A stretch of DNA of 64,000 nt from Nitrososphaeria archaeon (GCA_027078545.1 JALWXN010000004.1:516737-580736), one strand, 5' to 3'. Shown: positions 17,696 through 27,066, counted from the stretch's first letter. Notes: generated from the sequence alone by a model not told the origin. Numbers and translations are program-made.

Positions 17696-19651
17696 ATGTT
17701 TAGGAGGGGTTTGGCACCCCTAATGCTCGCCGTGCTACTCATGCTCCCGATGCTTCCAGCGGCCTCCAGCCCCAGCCCAAGGCCTGTCCTACCCGGTGCT
17801 ATAGAGGTGTACGACCTCTCATGGAGGGTGGAGAACGGTATACCCATCTTCTTCAACATCTTCCACGGCATGGAGACTGTGGCGACTGTGGCGGAGAACG
17901 GCTACTATATGAACCGTCTAACCATGACTGAGCATACCTCGACCCATATGGATGCCCCCTGCCACTTCGTCGAGGGGGCCTGGTGTGTCGATGAGATCCC
18001 TGTGAGGCGGCTCTACGGAGTAGCTGTCGTCATGGATGCGAGTAGATACATAATGGGTCCGAACGACACTATAACCGCTAGTGAGATAAGGATCTGGGAG
18101 ACGGTGACGGGGCTTAGGATCCCTAAGGGAGGGATACTCCTAGTCTACACCGGCTGGTCGGACTACTGGGGCCTCTACGACTCATGGGAGGAGTACATGG
18201 ACGCCACTGGTGGAGGTTTCCCAGGCTTCTCTGAGGACGCCGCTGACTACCTTATTGAGAGGGGTGTTATCGGGGTTGGTATAGATACGCTGAGCATCGA
18301 CCCAGCCCCGAGCACCGACTTCATCTTCCATAAGAAGCTACTAGCCACGAATGCCTGGGCCCTGGAGAATGTTAGGATACCCAGGGAGATACTTAACAGC
18401 TACGTCTTCCTATTCGTGGCGCCGATGAAGATTGACCAGGGCTCGGGCGCACCGACCAGGGTATTTGCATTCACGCTCGGCGAGGAGTACTTCCCCGTTG
18501 AGGAGGGGCTCATGCCACTTCCTGCTAAACCTGGCCCGCCGGTCCTGGAGGATTTCGAGCCTCCTAGGCACATGGTCCAGCTGGCCTTTGCACAGGAGAT
18601 GAAGCGTGCCTTCGACTCTGCCGTTATATACGACCTCTCCTGGGAGGTTAGGAATGGCATCCCACTCTTCTTCAACATATTCGACGGCTTCTCCAACCTA
18701 GCCACGATCGAGGAGCTGGGCTACTACATCAATAGGCTCGTAATGGTTGAGCATACCTCTACACATATGGATGCGCCGTGCCACTTCGTCGAGGGGGTGT
18801 GGTGTGTCGATGAGGTCCCGCCTGAGAGGCTGATCTCAAGGGCGGTCGTGATGGACGTCTCATGGGCCGTCTCGAGCCCTAACGATACTGTATCTGCTGA
18901 GGAGGTGCGTAGGTGGGAGAGGGAGGCTAATATCAGGATCTCGCCGGGGGACATAGTCCTCACCTATACTGGCTGGGGCGACTACTGGGGGCTGTACGAC
19001 GAGTGGGGCGACTATATGGATGCTACTGGAGGCGGCTTCCCAGGCTTCGCCGAGGACGCGGCCCAGATCTTCGTATCCAGGGGTGTATATGGAGTTGGTA
19101 TAGACACCCTGAGTACTGACCCAGCCCCATCCACGATCTTCCCCTTCCATAAACGTGTCCTAGAGGAGAATATCTATGGCCTGGAGAACGTCAGGCTCAC
19201 CCGTGACTCCCCAGTCCTGAACAGGACATTCACAGCCTTTGTATTCCCCTTCAAGGTTGGCATGGGCTCGGGCGGCACGACAAGGATATTCCTCCTAGAT
19301 GGGCTCGACATGTGGAGCGTCCTCGACGAGGTCGATGAGTGGCTAGAGATCTACAGGTATCTAGAGTGGAACAGGGCCTATAACCAGTACATAGGGAATG
19401 AGACGGCGTCACTGGGCAACTTCCTACGCAACATACGTGACGCGATAGACGATGTGAACAGCTCGTTGGAGGAGCTGGACCAGGCGGTGAAGGATCTCCA
19501 GCAGAGGATATCCGACCTGGAGGACGATGTCAAAGCCTCTAGGGAGGAGGTTGAGAGCCTATCCAGCCAGACAGGCCTAGCGATAGCGCTGTCACTCATA
19601 GCCCTGGCAGCCCTGGCACTATACATACTCATCACTAGGGCTAGGGAGTAG
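17696..19651 (+). CDS. Secreted, membrane-anchored protein with two tandem cyclase (kynurenine formamidase-like) domains
   Basis: A 651-residue protein. Residues 1-28 form a signal peptide. Two homologous domains follow (about 35-285 and 310-555), each with the metal motif EHTSTHMDAPCHF, a YTGW segment, DATGGGFPGF, and GVGIDTLS.DPAPS, the full signature of PF04199 cyclases. A heptad-rich coiled coil (about 585-628) and a C-terminal membrane helix ending in arginines anchor it to the cell surface. Family members hydrolyse amide or ester bonds using Mn or Zn. Both copies keep the metal-binding His/Asp residues, so both are probably active. An internal duplication plus stalk and anchor is unusual for this usually soluble family. 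A TATA-like element (ctatttaag) precedes the start by about 30 bases. Confidence 0.87.
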   Translation: MFRRGLAPLMLAVLLMLPMLPAASSPSPRPVLPGAIEVYDLSWRVENGIPIFFNIFHGMETVATVAENGYYMNRLTMTEHTSTHMDAPCHFVEGAWCVDEIPVRRLYGVAVVMDASRYIMGPNDTITASEIRIWETVTGLRIPKGGILLVYTGWSDYWGLYDSWEEYMDATGGGFPGFSEDAADYLIERGVIGVGIDTLSIDPAPSTDFIFHKKLLATNAWALENVRIPREILNSYVFLFVAPMKIDQGSGAPTRVFAFTLGEEYFPVEEGLMPLPAKPGPPVLEDFEPPRHMVQLAFAQEMKRAFDSAVIYDLSWEVRNGIPLFFNIFDGFSNLATIEELGYYINRLVMVEHTSTHMDAPCHFVEGVWCVDEVPPERLISRAVVMDVSWAVSSPNDTVSAEEVRRWEREANIRISPGDIVLTYTGWGDYWGLYDEWGDYMDATGGGFPGFAEDAAQIFVSRGVYGVGIDTLSTDPAPSTIFPFHKRVLEENIYGLENVRLTRDSPVLNRTFTAFVFPFKVGMGSGGTTRIFLLDGLDMWSVLDEVDEWLEIYRYLEWNRAYNQYIGNETASLGNFLRNIRDAIDDVNSSLEELDQAVKDLQQRISDLEDDVKASREEVESLSSQTGLAIALSLIALAALALYILITRARE

Positions 19652-19692
19652 AGAGACCCACCACCCACTTTTTATAAAGACCTATCCAGGAA

Positions 19693-19776
19693 TGTGCCTG
19701 GGGCCGTCGATCCCCCGCCAACCTCATCACCAGGACACACCTAGCTCGTAGACGGGGGACGGTTCGCCCCAGGCTG
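19693..19776 (-). ncRNA. Candidate H/ACA guide RNA with k-turn
   Basis: Read on the minus strand, an exact 9-bp lower stem GCCTGGGGC/GCCCCAGGC (19774-19766 with 19704-19696) encloses an internal loop of 6+6 bases (GAACCG and TCGACG). An upper stem TCCCCCG/CGGGGGA follows. Above it sits a k-turn-like element: a short irregular stem, GA opposite GA with a 3-base GAT bulge whose third base is U, then a 6-bp stem GCTAGG/CCTGGT with loop TGTGT. ACA follows the lower stem directly, 15 bases after the top of the pocket, matching the 14-16 base rule for pseudouridylation guides. It lies between convergent genes. The ACA and k-turn only make sense on the minus strand, yet a well-spaced TATA (tttttataaag, 19669-19679) is on the plus strand and an AT-rich tatatatgtata lies on the minus side, so the promoter is uncertain. 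Confidence 0.68.
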
Positions 19777-19822
19777 TCCTTATATATGTATATGGCGCTA
19801 GTGGTTATCAATCAACGCCCAT

Positions 19823-20647
19823 CTATATGGCCTCCCTGAACACCTTTGCCCAGAACCCAAGCTGCTCCGAAGGAGTATACATGTCACCCTTGTCTTCTAT
19901 CAGTCCGGCTCTCAGGAGGGCGCTTATATAGGAAGCCGCCGCACTACCTCCCTTAGAGATGCTCCCCTTGTTTATCAGCTTCTTGATGAGGTCGATATAG
20001 TCTCTGGGATAAGGTATCGGGGTCATGTCAGTAAGCTCTATATCATTGGGATCAGGGGCAAGCGTGGCTCTGAGATCGTCGGGCAACATGTCCAGTATCT
20101 CCTTCGCCCTCTCCTCGAACTCCTTTGGGGTATTCAGGGCCTTGAAGAATCTTTGCACGACTTCATCATTGATTGAGCCACGGGCCCCATCTACCCCCTT
20201 GGTATATACGTGGTACGCCTTCAGCGGCCTGACAACCATAGACATTATCAGGGTTACTGTGGAGACCATCTTCCTCCCACCCGTCACTAGTAGGTGTATA
20301 CTGTAGTCGGGAGAGTCTCTAAAGAGCCTAAGCTTTCCAGCCAACATCTCCACAAACTTCTCCACCTCGTCCCGAGTAGTCACGTCAGGGCCATCAATGA
20401 AGATGGATACGACGTCTCCATTCCCAAGCCCTAAGCTGGGTATGCCTCTCGGAGGTTTGCCATAGACGAGCTGGGCCTTAGCTATAGCGGCGGATGCATA
20501 ACACCTCCTGTCGGAGCTCCCTATAAGCAGGACCTTGTCGGGCAGCACCCCCTGAGAAGCCATCTTATAGACGAAGCTAGTCACTACACCGGGGCTAAAG
20601 CCGATAGGACATATAAAGACGTTCAACACACTCCGAGGATCAGACAT
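19823..20647 (-). CDS. CARF-domain protein with C-terminal winged-helix-like tail (Crn1-like ring nuclease or cyclic-oligoadenylate sensor)
   Basis: A 274-residue protein. The N-terminal Rossmann-like CARF domain has the first loop CPIGFSPGVVTSF (Ser18, Pro, Gly) and the second ligand motif LLVTGGRKMVSTV (residues 119-130). These resemble the SPGG and TGGRK motifs of Crn1-type ring nucleases, which degrade cyclic tetra-adenylate. The last 60 residues (DLIKKLINKGSISKGGSAAASYISALLRAGLIEDKGD) look like a winged helix, as in Csa3-type regulators. No HEPN Rx4-6H motif is seen, so it is not a Csx1/Csm6 RNase. It has a strong Shine-Dalgarno (GGAGGTG) and is divergent from the cmr operon, suggesting control of or by Cas10 signalling. 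Confidence 0.8.
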   Translation of the reverse strand: MSDPRSVLNVFICPIGFSPGVVTSFVYKMASQGVLPDKVLLIGSSDRRCYASAAIAKAQLVYGKPPRGIPSLGLGNGDVVSIFIDGPDVTTRDEVEKFVEMLAGKLRLFRDSPDYSIHLLVTGGRKMVSTVTLIMSMVVRPLKAYHVYTKGVDGARGSINDEVVQRFFKALNTPKEFEERAKEILDMLPDDLRATLAPDPNDIELTDMTPIPYPRDYIDLIKKLINKGSISKGGSAAASYISALLRAGLIEDKGDMYTPSEQLGFWAKVFREAI

Positions 20648-20699
20648 TCAGGGAGACACCTCCACCGGAAACAGGGGCAAACAAAAGACTCCCCCATAA

Positions 20700-20785
20700 A
20701 ATATTTAAAAAATATAGGCGGCATCCCCAGCAAAAATTCATGAAATAAAAAGAGTTATATATTTCATAAACACAACAAAATTACT
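20700..20785 (+). promoter_or_regulatory. Promoter of the cmr operon
   Basis: A TATA-like box gagttatatattt (about 20750-20762) is centred about 28 bases before the cmr4 ATG at 20786, so the mRNA is probably leaderless. On the other strand an AT-rich ttttttaaatatttta block (about 20699-20714) can serve the CARF gene. The divergent arrangement puts both promoters within roughly 140 bases. Confidence 0.65.
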
Positions 20786-21754
20786 ATGAACTCCACCTCT
20801 GAACCCTCCTCATCCGCTACCTTCAGAGGTAAAGCAAACGTCCTATACATTGCCAGTATCACCCCGCTACACCTAGGTGTAGGCAGGGAAGAGGGAGTAG
20901 TAGATCTCCCAGTACAGAGAGACGCCTATGGAATCCCCACGATTTACTCCTCTAGTTTAAAGGGAGCTTTACGTAGTGCTTGGGGAAACTTCTTCACAGA
21001 GGGTGATAGCAATGGGGATGTAAACAGTGAATGTGTAGGTATACAGCGAGAGAGGGTTTTTGGTGATCAAGAGAATCCGGGTGCGATTAATTTCTTTGAT
21101 GCATACATGCTCATATTCCCAGCACGAAGTTTAAAAGGAGTTGTGATAGGCGTCACGACACCCTTTCTTATAAAGAGACACTTCACTATGCTTAACATTT
21201 TAGGAATATGCGATGACAGTTGGGCTCAGATCGATATAGATGTGGATGAAGGAGATGCGATATTAATAACACAGGAAGGTGTGGATATAGAGACCTATAT
21301 AGCAACTAGTGGAGACTGCTGTAAAGTTGTGATAAACGAGTTGGACTTCGAGGCTGTTGATGGTAATAACGGTGATGATATAAGCGATGATTTGAGATCC
21401 TTCGTGAAATCAGTATTAGATAATTTCTTCATACCGTATAAGGCGGTTGCAATAGTGCATGATGACTGGCTAGGCTCACTATTAAATAGGTCTTTAATAT
21501 ACAGGACACGCGTAAGGCTCAAAGAAAAAACTAAAACTGTCGATGTGGGGCCTTGGACTGAGGAGCTGGTTCCTCCAGGCACTGTTTTCTCTATTTATTT
21601 GACAAATAACTCTCCTAAAAGAGAGGAGGTATTTGATAGGTATGTAACTTGCCTAGAGAATATACTGACCTCTGGGATTTTCATCGGGGGAGATGAGACT
21701 GTTGGCTCTGGTCTGGTAAAACTTTTAGAGGGGGTTAATTGCGATGGACGCTGA
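20786..21754 (+). CDS. cmr4: Type III-B RAMP protein Cmr4 (Cas7 backbone subunit)
   Basis: A 322-residue protein with the Cmr4 N-terminal signature TPLHLGVGREEGVVDLPVQRDAYGIPTIYSSSLKGALR and the C-terminal glycine loop GIFIGGDETVGSGLVKL. Cmr4 forms the filament backbone that binds the crRNA and cuts target RNA at 6-nt intervals. The catalytic aspartate expected in the thumb-proximal loop falls in the N-terminal third, but I did not fix its position. First gene of the operon; it overlaps cmr5 by 11 bases. Codon use is visibly more A/T-rich than in the flanking backbone genes, suggesting acquisition as a unit. Confidence 0.93.
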   Translation: MNSTSEPSSSATFRGKANVLYIASITPLHLGVGREEGVVDLPVQRDAYGIPTIYSSSLKGALRSAWGNFFTEGDSNGDVNSECVGIQRERVFGDQENPGAINFFDAYMLIFPARSLKGVVIGVTTPFLIKRHFTMLNILGICDDSWAQIDIDVDEGDAILITQEGVDIETYIATSGDCCKVVINELDFEAVDGNNGDDISDDLRSFVKSVLDNFFIPYKAVAIVHDDWLGSLLNRSLIYRTRVRLKEKTKTVDVGPWTEELVPPGTVFSIYLTNNSPKREEVFDRYVTCLENILTSGIFIGGDETVGSGLVKLLEGVNCDGR

Positions 21755-22286
21755 AAAGGTTAGAAGGGTTCTAGAGATCTGTATGGATGCCTATCAGTAT
21801 ATGACTAGCCCTGAAGGATTGGGGAGAGACGAGAGGAATAAAAAAGAAGCTTTGGAAGCGTTCAGAACCGATGCTAGGAAATACCCAGCATTAATAGCTA
21901 AAGAGGGTCTCTTCATCCCCCTACTTGATATGCTTAGAGATAGTGTGGAGAAAAAACGGGATAAACCTCATTTCGTTAAGCATAAAAAAGTATATAGCTG
22001 GGTAGTGGTTAGGGTACTCTACGAAGTAATAGTAGGGGATGAGCGTTTGTCACAATACGCCAGAAAGGAACGTATTACAAACGATAACAGAACCTTCGAC
22101 CAACTTGTTCTGAATGTAGATGGGGTAGTAGAATGGATAATAAGATTGGCACCGGGAGGAGACTCGATCGAAACGAACTTCCGAAATGAACACATGGCTA
22201 AGCAGCTAGTTGAATCCCTGCTCATCGTGAAGAAGTTTGCCGAGGCTATGATACCCCCCAAAGAGACTGGAGGCGGTGGATCCTAG
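21744..22286 (+). CDS. cmr5: Type III-B small subunit Cmr5 (Cas11)
   Basis: A 180-residue, mainly helical protein in the position and size of Cmr5. It starts MDAEKVRRVLEICMDAYQYM and contains KYPALIAKEGLFIPLLDMLRDS, a pattern typical of Cmr5 helices 2-3, and a KKVYSWVVVRVLYE helix. Cmr5 forms the minor filament and contacts the target strand. It overlaps cmr4 by 11 bases and is directly abutted by cmr6. It is longer than common Cmr5 proteins (about 120-170 residues). Confidence 0.85.
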   Translation: MDAEKVRRVLEICMDAYQYMTSPEGLGRDERNKKEALEAFRTDARKYPALIAKEGLFIPLLDMLRDSVEKKRDKPHFVKHKKVYSWVVVRVLYEVIVGDERLSQYARKERITNDNRTFDQLVLNVDGVVEWIIRLAPGGDSIETNFRNEHMAKQLVESLLIVKKFAEAMIPPKETGGGGS

Positions 22287-23189
22287 ATGGAGAATCTCAT
22301 CTCGTTTACCTACCCGAAAGATAGAAGGGAGCTCGTTAAGTTCTATAGGGAAAAGGAATATAAGTCCTATTTCGCTGAAAGAGTTGCGCTTGCTAGTGCT
22401 GATTTAGTAAATACAGATGGCAATACTTTGGATGAGCCGCTTAACAGTGTGGTAACAAGCTATCTGAGGGTAATACATGACTCCCTTAGTGCTTCAGGAA
22501 TCACGGTCTGGAGTATTAAGATGGAGACCGTCTCTAACTTGGCGTTAAATCTTTCAGGGGGCGTGTTCCATACAATCCTAAATCTAGGTGTTTCGTTGGA
22601 TCCAATTCTAGGTATCCCGTTTATCCCATCGACGTCTATAAAGGGTGCTTGGCGTCATGCAGTATGGATAATCCTTAGGAATCTATCACCAGATAATGCC
22701 GATACCCTGATAGAAGATCTCTTTGACAATATACCAGTGGTCGTGAAGGTATTCGATGCATACCCTACATATATCAACTCGGATGGTGGATACCTAGTTA
22801 TTCCAGATATCCTGAACCCCCACTACACAAGTACTACTAGGAACGAGTTGGATGTAAATCCTACGCCGATAATACATCTAACTATACCGAGGGGTATAGT
22901 GTTCGAAACAGTAGTGGGTATAGACGTAAAAGCTCTCATGAGGTCATTCGACGAGTCAACTGCAGAGGATGAGGAGGAGAGGCGTAGGATAAGGGATAGG
23001 AAGGAGAGGTGGAAAGACCTTATGAATAAACTGGCCGAGCGTCCAGAGGGGTCACGGGACAGGGTCAACAACATCGAGAAGACGATCCTGGTAATCCTGA
23101 AGGCCGGCCTCATGTTGGCTGGCAAGTTGGGTATAGGGGCAAAGACGTCGGTTGGCTACTCCCGCCTAGAGGTGGAGATAAATGAGTGA
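22287..23189 (+). CDS. cmr6: Type III-B RAMP protein Cmr6
   Basis: A 300-residue RAMP protein. The segment ILGIPFIPSTSIKGAWRHAVW is the Cmr6 version of the conserved RAMP helix-1 motif, and the C-terminal glycine-rich stretch AGKLGIGAKTSVGYSRLEV closes the ferredoxin fold. Cmr6 caps the 3' end of crRNA at the top of the Cmr filament. A charged helical insertion (residues about 225-265, EDEEERRRIRDRKERWKDLM) is present. The gene follows cmr5 directly and overlaps cas10 by 8 bases. Confidence 0.92.
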   Translation: MENLISFTYPKDRRELVKFYREKEYKSYFAERVALASADLVNTDGNTLDEPLNSVVTSYLRVIHDSLSASGITVWSIKMETVSNLALNLSGGVFHTILNLGVSLDPILGIPFIPSTSIKGAWRHAVWIILRNLSPDNADTLIEDLFDNIPVVVKVFDAYPTYINSDGGYLVIPDILNPHYTSTTRNELDVNPTPIIHLTIPRGIVFETVVGIDVKALMRSFDESTAEDEEERRRIRDRKERWKDLMNKLAERPEGSRDRVNNIEKTILVILKAGLMLAGKLGIGAKTSVGYSRLEVEINE

Positions 23190-26100
23190 GGGAGGGGAAC
23201 CGAATAGATTTGATGTCTTGGCCGAGTTCTTTGATCAAAAGGCATGGGCCTATCTACACGACCCTCTGGCTAAGGCCTACTTCATATATGCCCCAGATAA
23301 GAAACATGAAGATGAAGCTGAAAATGCATTTTCCAACATATGGGGTGAGGTTAATATTGACGACCCGTTCAAGAAAGCCATTAATCAGGCAGACATACTA
23401 GGCTCTATGCTGGATAGGAGATGGACCGGAATCTTCCATTCAGAAGCGATAGAGTCCTTTAGATACGTGAGAGCCGACGATTTCAGACTGATCATCAATA
23501 TATTTGACCCCGATAAGAAGAAACATCTTTCAAGGCCATACGACGATCAAAGTTTTGTAGATATACATAACGAAGTAGTCAAAGATCTAGCTAAACTATT
23601 GAGTAAAGAAGCGTTCTTGGCAGCTAAGCCAGACCTATGTATAGAGGACGCTCATCAAGTTACTGAGGTTATAAGGAAGATTATTAGGTATCATTTTCTC
23701 TATTTCTATGCAGAGCCAATATGGATCGCTCATGGTGGGGAGCCTTTACCAGCGGATACGAGGGTTCCAAACCACACTATCTTTGATCACATATCGGCTG
23801 CTGCTACTGTATACAACTTGATTACTAGGGTGGGGGATAGTGATGACCAGGAGGGTGGTTACCTGGTCAGGATAGATCTCGGGGGGATACAGCAGTTCAT
23901 ATCCTTCTCTAGGAAGGTTAGGGATCTCTGGGCATCAAGCTATATCCTCTCAATGATGGTGTGGGCGGCCATCAAACCCCTCATATTCGTATTTGGTCCC
24001 GACATCGTCCTAGTACCCACAATGAGGCTGAACCCTGTCTACCACCATCAACTCCATATCTGGATAAGAGACATATATAGAGATGAGTTTCTGAAGGATC
24101 GCATCTACTCACTGGATGAGAGAGTGTGGATATATGTTTTCCTAGATCTATACAAGAAAAGCTTGTTAAGTGTGCTACCACCTATAGAAGCATTAGAACA
24201 GCAGCAAGATGAAACTCTTAAGCCTCCTAGATATGCCCTCATACCAGCTATAATCACCTTAGCCCTTCCACCTCCGAGTGTACTAAGGGAGGGCCTGGAG
24301 CTTCTACTCGAGATCTCGGGTTGTGATGATATAACATGTGACGATGAATCAGAGGAGGAGCATAGGGGGGCAGGCATACTCTCTAGGAGCATGGTAAAGG
24401 TGATTAGGAAGAAGTTGGATGAACTTAGGAGGTCTGGGGATTCAGCTGGACCCGAGTTTGTGGAAAGCTTGATAACATCTCTGATTGAGGCGGTTTGGAA
24501 GGACGTGTACGAAGACGTTATGGGTCTCTGTACAGAAGGTCTTAATGACGATGGTATAAGAGAATTATTGAGAAGCTATCTAGCTAAGCTTATTGTACCA
24601 AATAACTCTTCGGTCGATGTCGACCTGTCATCATTGAAAGTTGATGAGCTGAGACTGATTTATAACTACATAAAGTCTGTGAAAGATACACCACCCGTAA
24701 TTATTAGGGTCGGTGCAGCTAAGCTAGACAAGAATCTAAGGAAGATACTGGACATGGCTATAGGTTCAGGAGAGGATGGAGGAGATGGTCTTGCCCATGC
24801 AGTGGCACAGTCAATCCTCGAACTTATGAATGATAGGATCAGTAGGAGGCTGGAGAATAAGCATCTGGTCAGGGATACTCCCTTCGCCTATAGGGACCTA
24901 TCCAGACTAACTGAGGAGATATTTTCCAAGAGAAGGAATGGTGAGGACATCGGGCTTGGAGTAGTTGTGGAAGAGGTAAAAGAGGTGAATGAAGGTCAAA
25001 AGAAGAATACTGTTATAGGAGTGAACCCTAACCGCGGTAGGGGGTATGACTACTGTACCATGTGTAGCATATTACCAGCGATAATCCACTATCACAGAGA
25101 GGTTGAATATGACTCTCCATACATATCGAAGGGTGAGAAGCTTTGCCCAGTATGCCTCTTCAAGAGACTCATAGGAGTGGATACCGAGTCGCTCAAAAAA
25201 TTCGTAAAAATAGTTTTCTCATTGAAGGGAGAGGATCCACCTCGCCTAGAGGTGTTGTCTACCATAGATGTCGCAAACAGATACTTGGGAGAGAAGATAT
25301 CAAAGATATTAGAGGAGTATCAACAGCTAACTAACAATGGATCCGCATCTGATATCGATGTACTCCTCTCCAAATTCACCAAATGCTCAAACCGTGACTG
25401 GATATGTGAAAATGTCCAGCAAGCTCCCGGCAGACCTGTGTCCTTTGAAGAGATTGATATGCCGTTAGGTATAGTTACGCGAGGGGAAGAGGAATTCGAC
25501 GAAGATATGTATAAAAAGGTCAAGAATGCTTGGGAGACACTGTTTAGAGAAAAGCTTGGGATAGACTTCCCGAATGGGATAACTATATACTATGGGATCT
25601 TCATCACTGATGCTGATAGGATTGGGAAGATTGTTTCTGGGGAGCTTTTCAGGGCGCGGCCCTTCAAAAAGCGTGATCCCGAGCTTTATGGTTATGAGGA
25701 TGAGGTGAGGTTCTATGTCGACTATATTAGGAAGAGCCTCAACATAGGTGATCCTAGTGCGAGGCGGTTCTTCAATATCTTATTATGTAGCGTGGAGAAC
25801 GTACTCCTAAGCCTTAGGCCATGGGACAAGGAGAATAGAAGTCTTGGTATAACATATGCTAAGGACTGTGTCATTAGGAGGCTTATAGCTAGGGGAGCTA
25901 TTCCTAAGGATAAGCTGGACGACGAAAGATATATGAGAGAGATCGAGAAGCTTGTCTACAGCGTATTAATCTTCTTCTATAGGCCCGTAATTCGACGGGA
26001 TGTAGATAACGGTTTTGAGATAGGGTTTATCTTTAGGCCTAGAGTCGTGCCCTCACCATCCTATCTCGTCTCGATATCAAGATCATTGATGATCTCCCTC

Positions 26101-27066
26101 CTCAGGGATGTATATAACGTCGAAAAGTCCAAGGGTATCGTGATATACGCCGGTGGAGACGACTTACTAGCACTGCTACCACTCGTTAAGCTGGATATCA
26201 AGGATGATGATGGTAAGAAGATAGTCTGTATGAGGGAGAACTTCCTGGAAACTATGGAGAATGTTAGGTCCTTCTATAGTCTCGGTGATGGGGAGGGCTT
26301 CGCTGTAGTAAAGAGTAGTAGGAATGGTGGAACTATAGTGGAGTATCCAGTCCCTATGCTCTATGGTCTGGGGAGGAGCCAGGTACTTTTGATGGCCCAT
26401 TATAGGGAGCCTATGTCCAAGGCTATTCAGCTGGCGCATGAACTTCTGGATAGGGTGGCTAAGGATGGCTCTAGGTGGAGGCTTGAGTGTAGCGAGGGAG
26501 CCATCTACGAGAGGGACGGTCTTGTAATAACATCATATTCAGGGGGAGTCGTCCGTGCCCCCACATCTCCCGTGCTTCAATGTATGCTGATAAGTGGCTG
26601 TGAGTACGAGCCTGTCCACAAGTATCTCAGGAGTCTCTATAGCTACATCTATGGAGATAAGATCATCAGCACGGAGGTAGCTGAAGAAGGGGAATGTAAG
26701 AGAAACCTTCTTTCACACTCATTCCTAAGGGATTATGTCCAGGATATGGGTCTAATGGGGTTGTCAGGCAAGTTGAATCCGGAGATACCAAGGAAAACCA
26801 TCGTGAGAATCATAGGTAGGAATCTTAGAATAGGGGGTATGGAGGAGGCTGATGGAGCTCTCAATCTTGCCCAGGAGATTTACAGGGAGATCTTCGACAT
26901 CCTGAGATGTATCTATCATAGTGACAGGCTGCTGGAAGAGCTTATACTGGAGCAGATGATGATAACCGGGGAATACGTAGAGTATGAATTGACAGCAAGT
27001 GAGATGGCGGTATCCATGCTCCTCAAAATGTCCGTGGCCACGAGGGGTGTGGGGGGCAATGACTAG
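23182..27066 (+). CDS. cas10: Type III-B large subunit Cas10 (Cmr2)
   Basis: A 1294-residue protein, longer than most Cmr2 (about 870-1100). The N-terminal LHDPLAKAYF and DILGSMLDRRW segments are the HD-like region of Cmr2. A zinc site is seen in CTMC (625-628) and CPVC (655-658). Palm motifs are FITDADRIGKIVSG and YAGGDDLLALLPL, the latter with the intact GGDD (991-994) needed to make cyclic oligoadenylates. Upstream, the DLGGIQQFISFSRKVRDLWASSYI segment is typical of the first palm domain. Cas10 should therefore signal to CARF proteins when target RNA is bound; the divergent CARF gene fits this. Extra length lies between the first palm and zinc region (about 370-620). Confidence 0.95.
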   Translation: MSEGGEPNRFDVLAEFFDQKAWAYLHDPLAKAYFIYAPDKKHEDEAENAFSNIWGEVNIDDPFKKAINQADILGSMLDRRWTGIFHSEAIESFRYVRADDFRLIINIFDPDKKKHLSRPYDDQSFVDIHNEVVKDLAKLLSKEAFLAAKPDLCIEDAHQVTEVIRKIIRYHFLYFYAEPIWIAHGGEPLPADTRVPNHTIFDHISAAATVYNLITRVGDSDDQEGGYLVRIDLGGIQQFISFSRKVRDLWASSYILSMMVWAAIKPLIFVFGPDIVLVPTMRLNPVYHHQLHIWIRDIYRDEFLKDRIYSLDERVWIYVFLDLYKKSLLSVLPPIEALEQQQDETLKPPRYALIPAIITLALPPPSVLREGLELLLEISGCDDITCDDESEEEHRGAGILSRSMVKVIRKKLDELRRSGDSAGPEFVESLITSLIEAVWKDVYEDVMGLCTEGLNDDGIRELLRSYLAKLIVPNNSSVDVDLSSLKVDELRLIYNYIKSVKDTPPVIIRVGAAKLDKNLRKILDMAIGSGEDGGDGLAHAVAQSILELMNDRISRRLENKHLVRDTPFAYRDLSRLTEEIFSKRRNGEDIGLGVVVEEVKEVNEGQKKNTVIGVNPNRGRGYDYCTMCSILPAIIHYHREVEYDSPYISKGEKLCPVCLFKRLIGVDTESLKKFVKIVFSLKGEDPPRLEVLSTIDVANRYLGEKISKILEEYQQLTNNGSASDIDVLLSKFTKCSNRDWICENVQQAPGRPVSFEEIDMPLGIVTRGEEEFDEDMYKKVKNAWETLFREKLGIDFPNGITIYYGIFITDADRIGKIVSGELFRARPFKKRDPELYGYEDEVRFYVDYIRKSLNIGDPSARRFFNILLCSVENVLLSLRPWDKENRSLGITYAKDCVIRRLIARGAIPKDKLDDERYMREIEKLVYSVLIFFYRPVIRRDVDNGFEIGFIFRPRVVPSPSYLVSISRSLMISLLRDVYNVEKSKGIVIYAGGDDLLALLPLVKLDIKDDDGKKIVCMRENFLETMENVRSFYSLGDGEGFAVVKSSRNGGTIVEYPVPMLYGLGRSQVLLMAHYREPMSKAIQLAHELLDRVAKDGSRWRLECSEGAIYERDGLVITSYSGGVVRAPTSPVLQCMLISGCEYEPVHKYLRSLYSYIYGDKIISTEVAEEGECKRNLLSHSFLRDYVQDMGLMGLSGKLNPEIPRKTIVRIIGRNLRIGGMEEADGALNLAQEIYREIFDILRCIYHSDRLLEELILEQMMITGEYVEYELTASEMAVSMLLKMSVATRGVGGND

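Noticed and set aside
19693-19776. Plus-strand tRNA or simple terminator reading of the 19.7-kb hairpin
   Set aside because: No U8, D-arm or anticodon arm fits, and the long stem with internal loop and k-turn is far more than a terminator. The plus strand lacks an ACA. A plus-strand promoter nearby leaves some doubt.
26999-27058. Track start of cmr3 at 26999
   Set aside because: The first 20 residues are in the end of cas10 and are unlike Cmr3; the ATG at 27059 gives the normal N-terminus.
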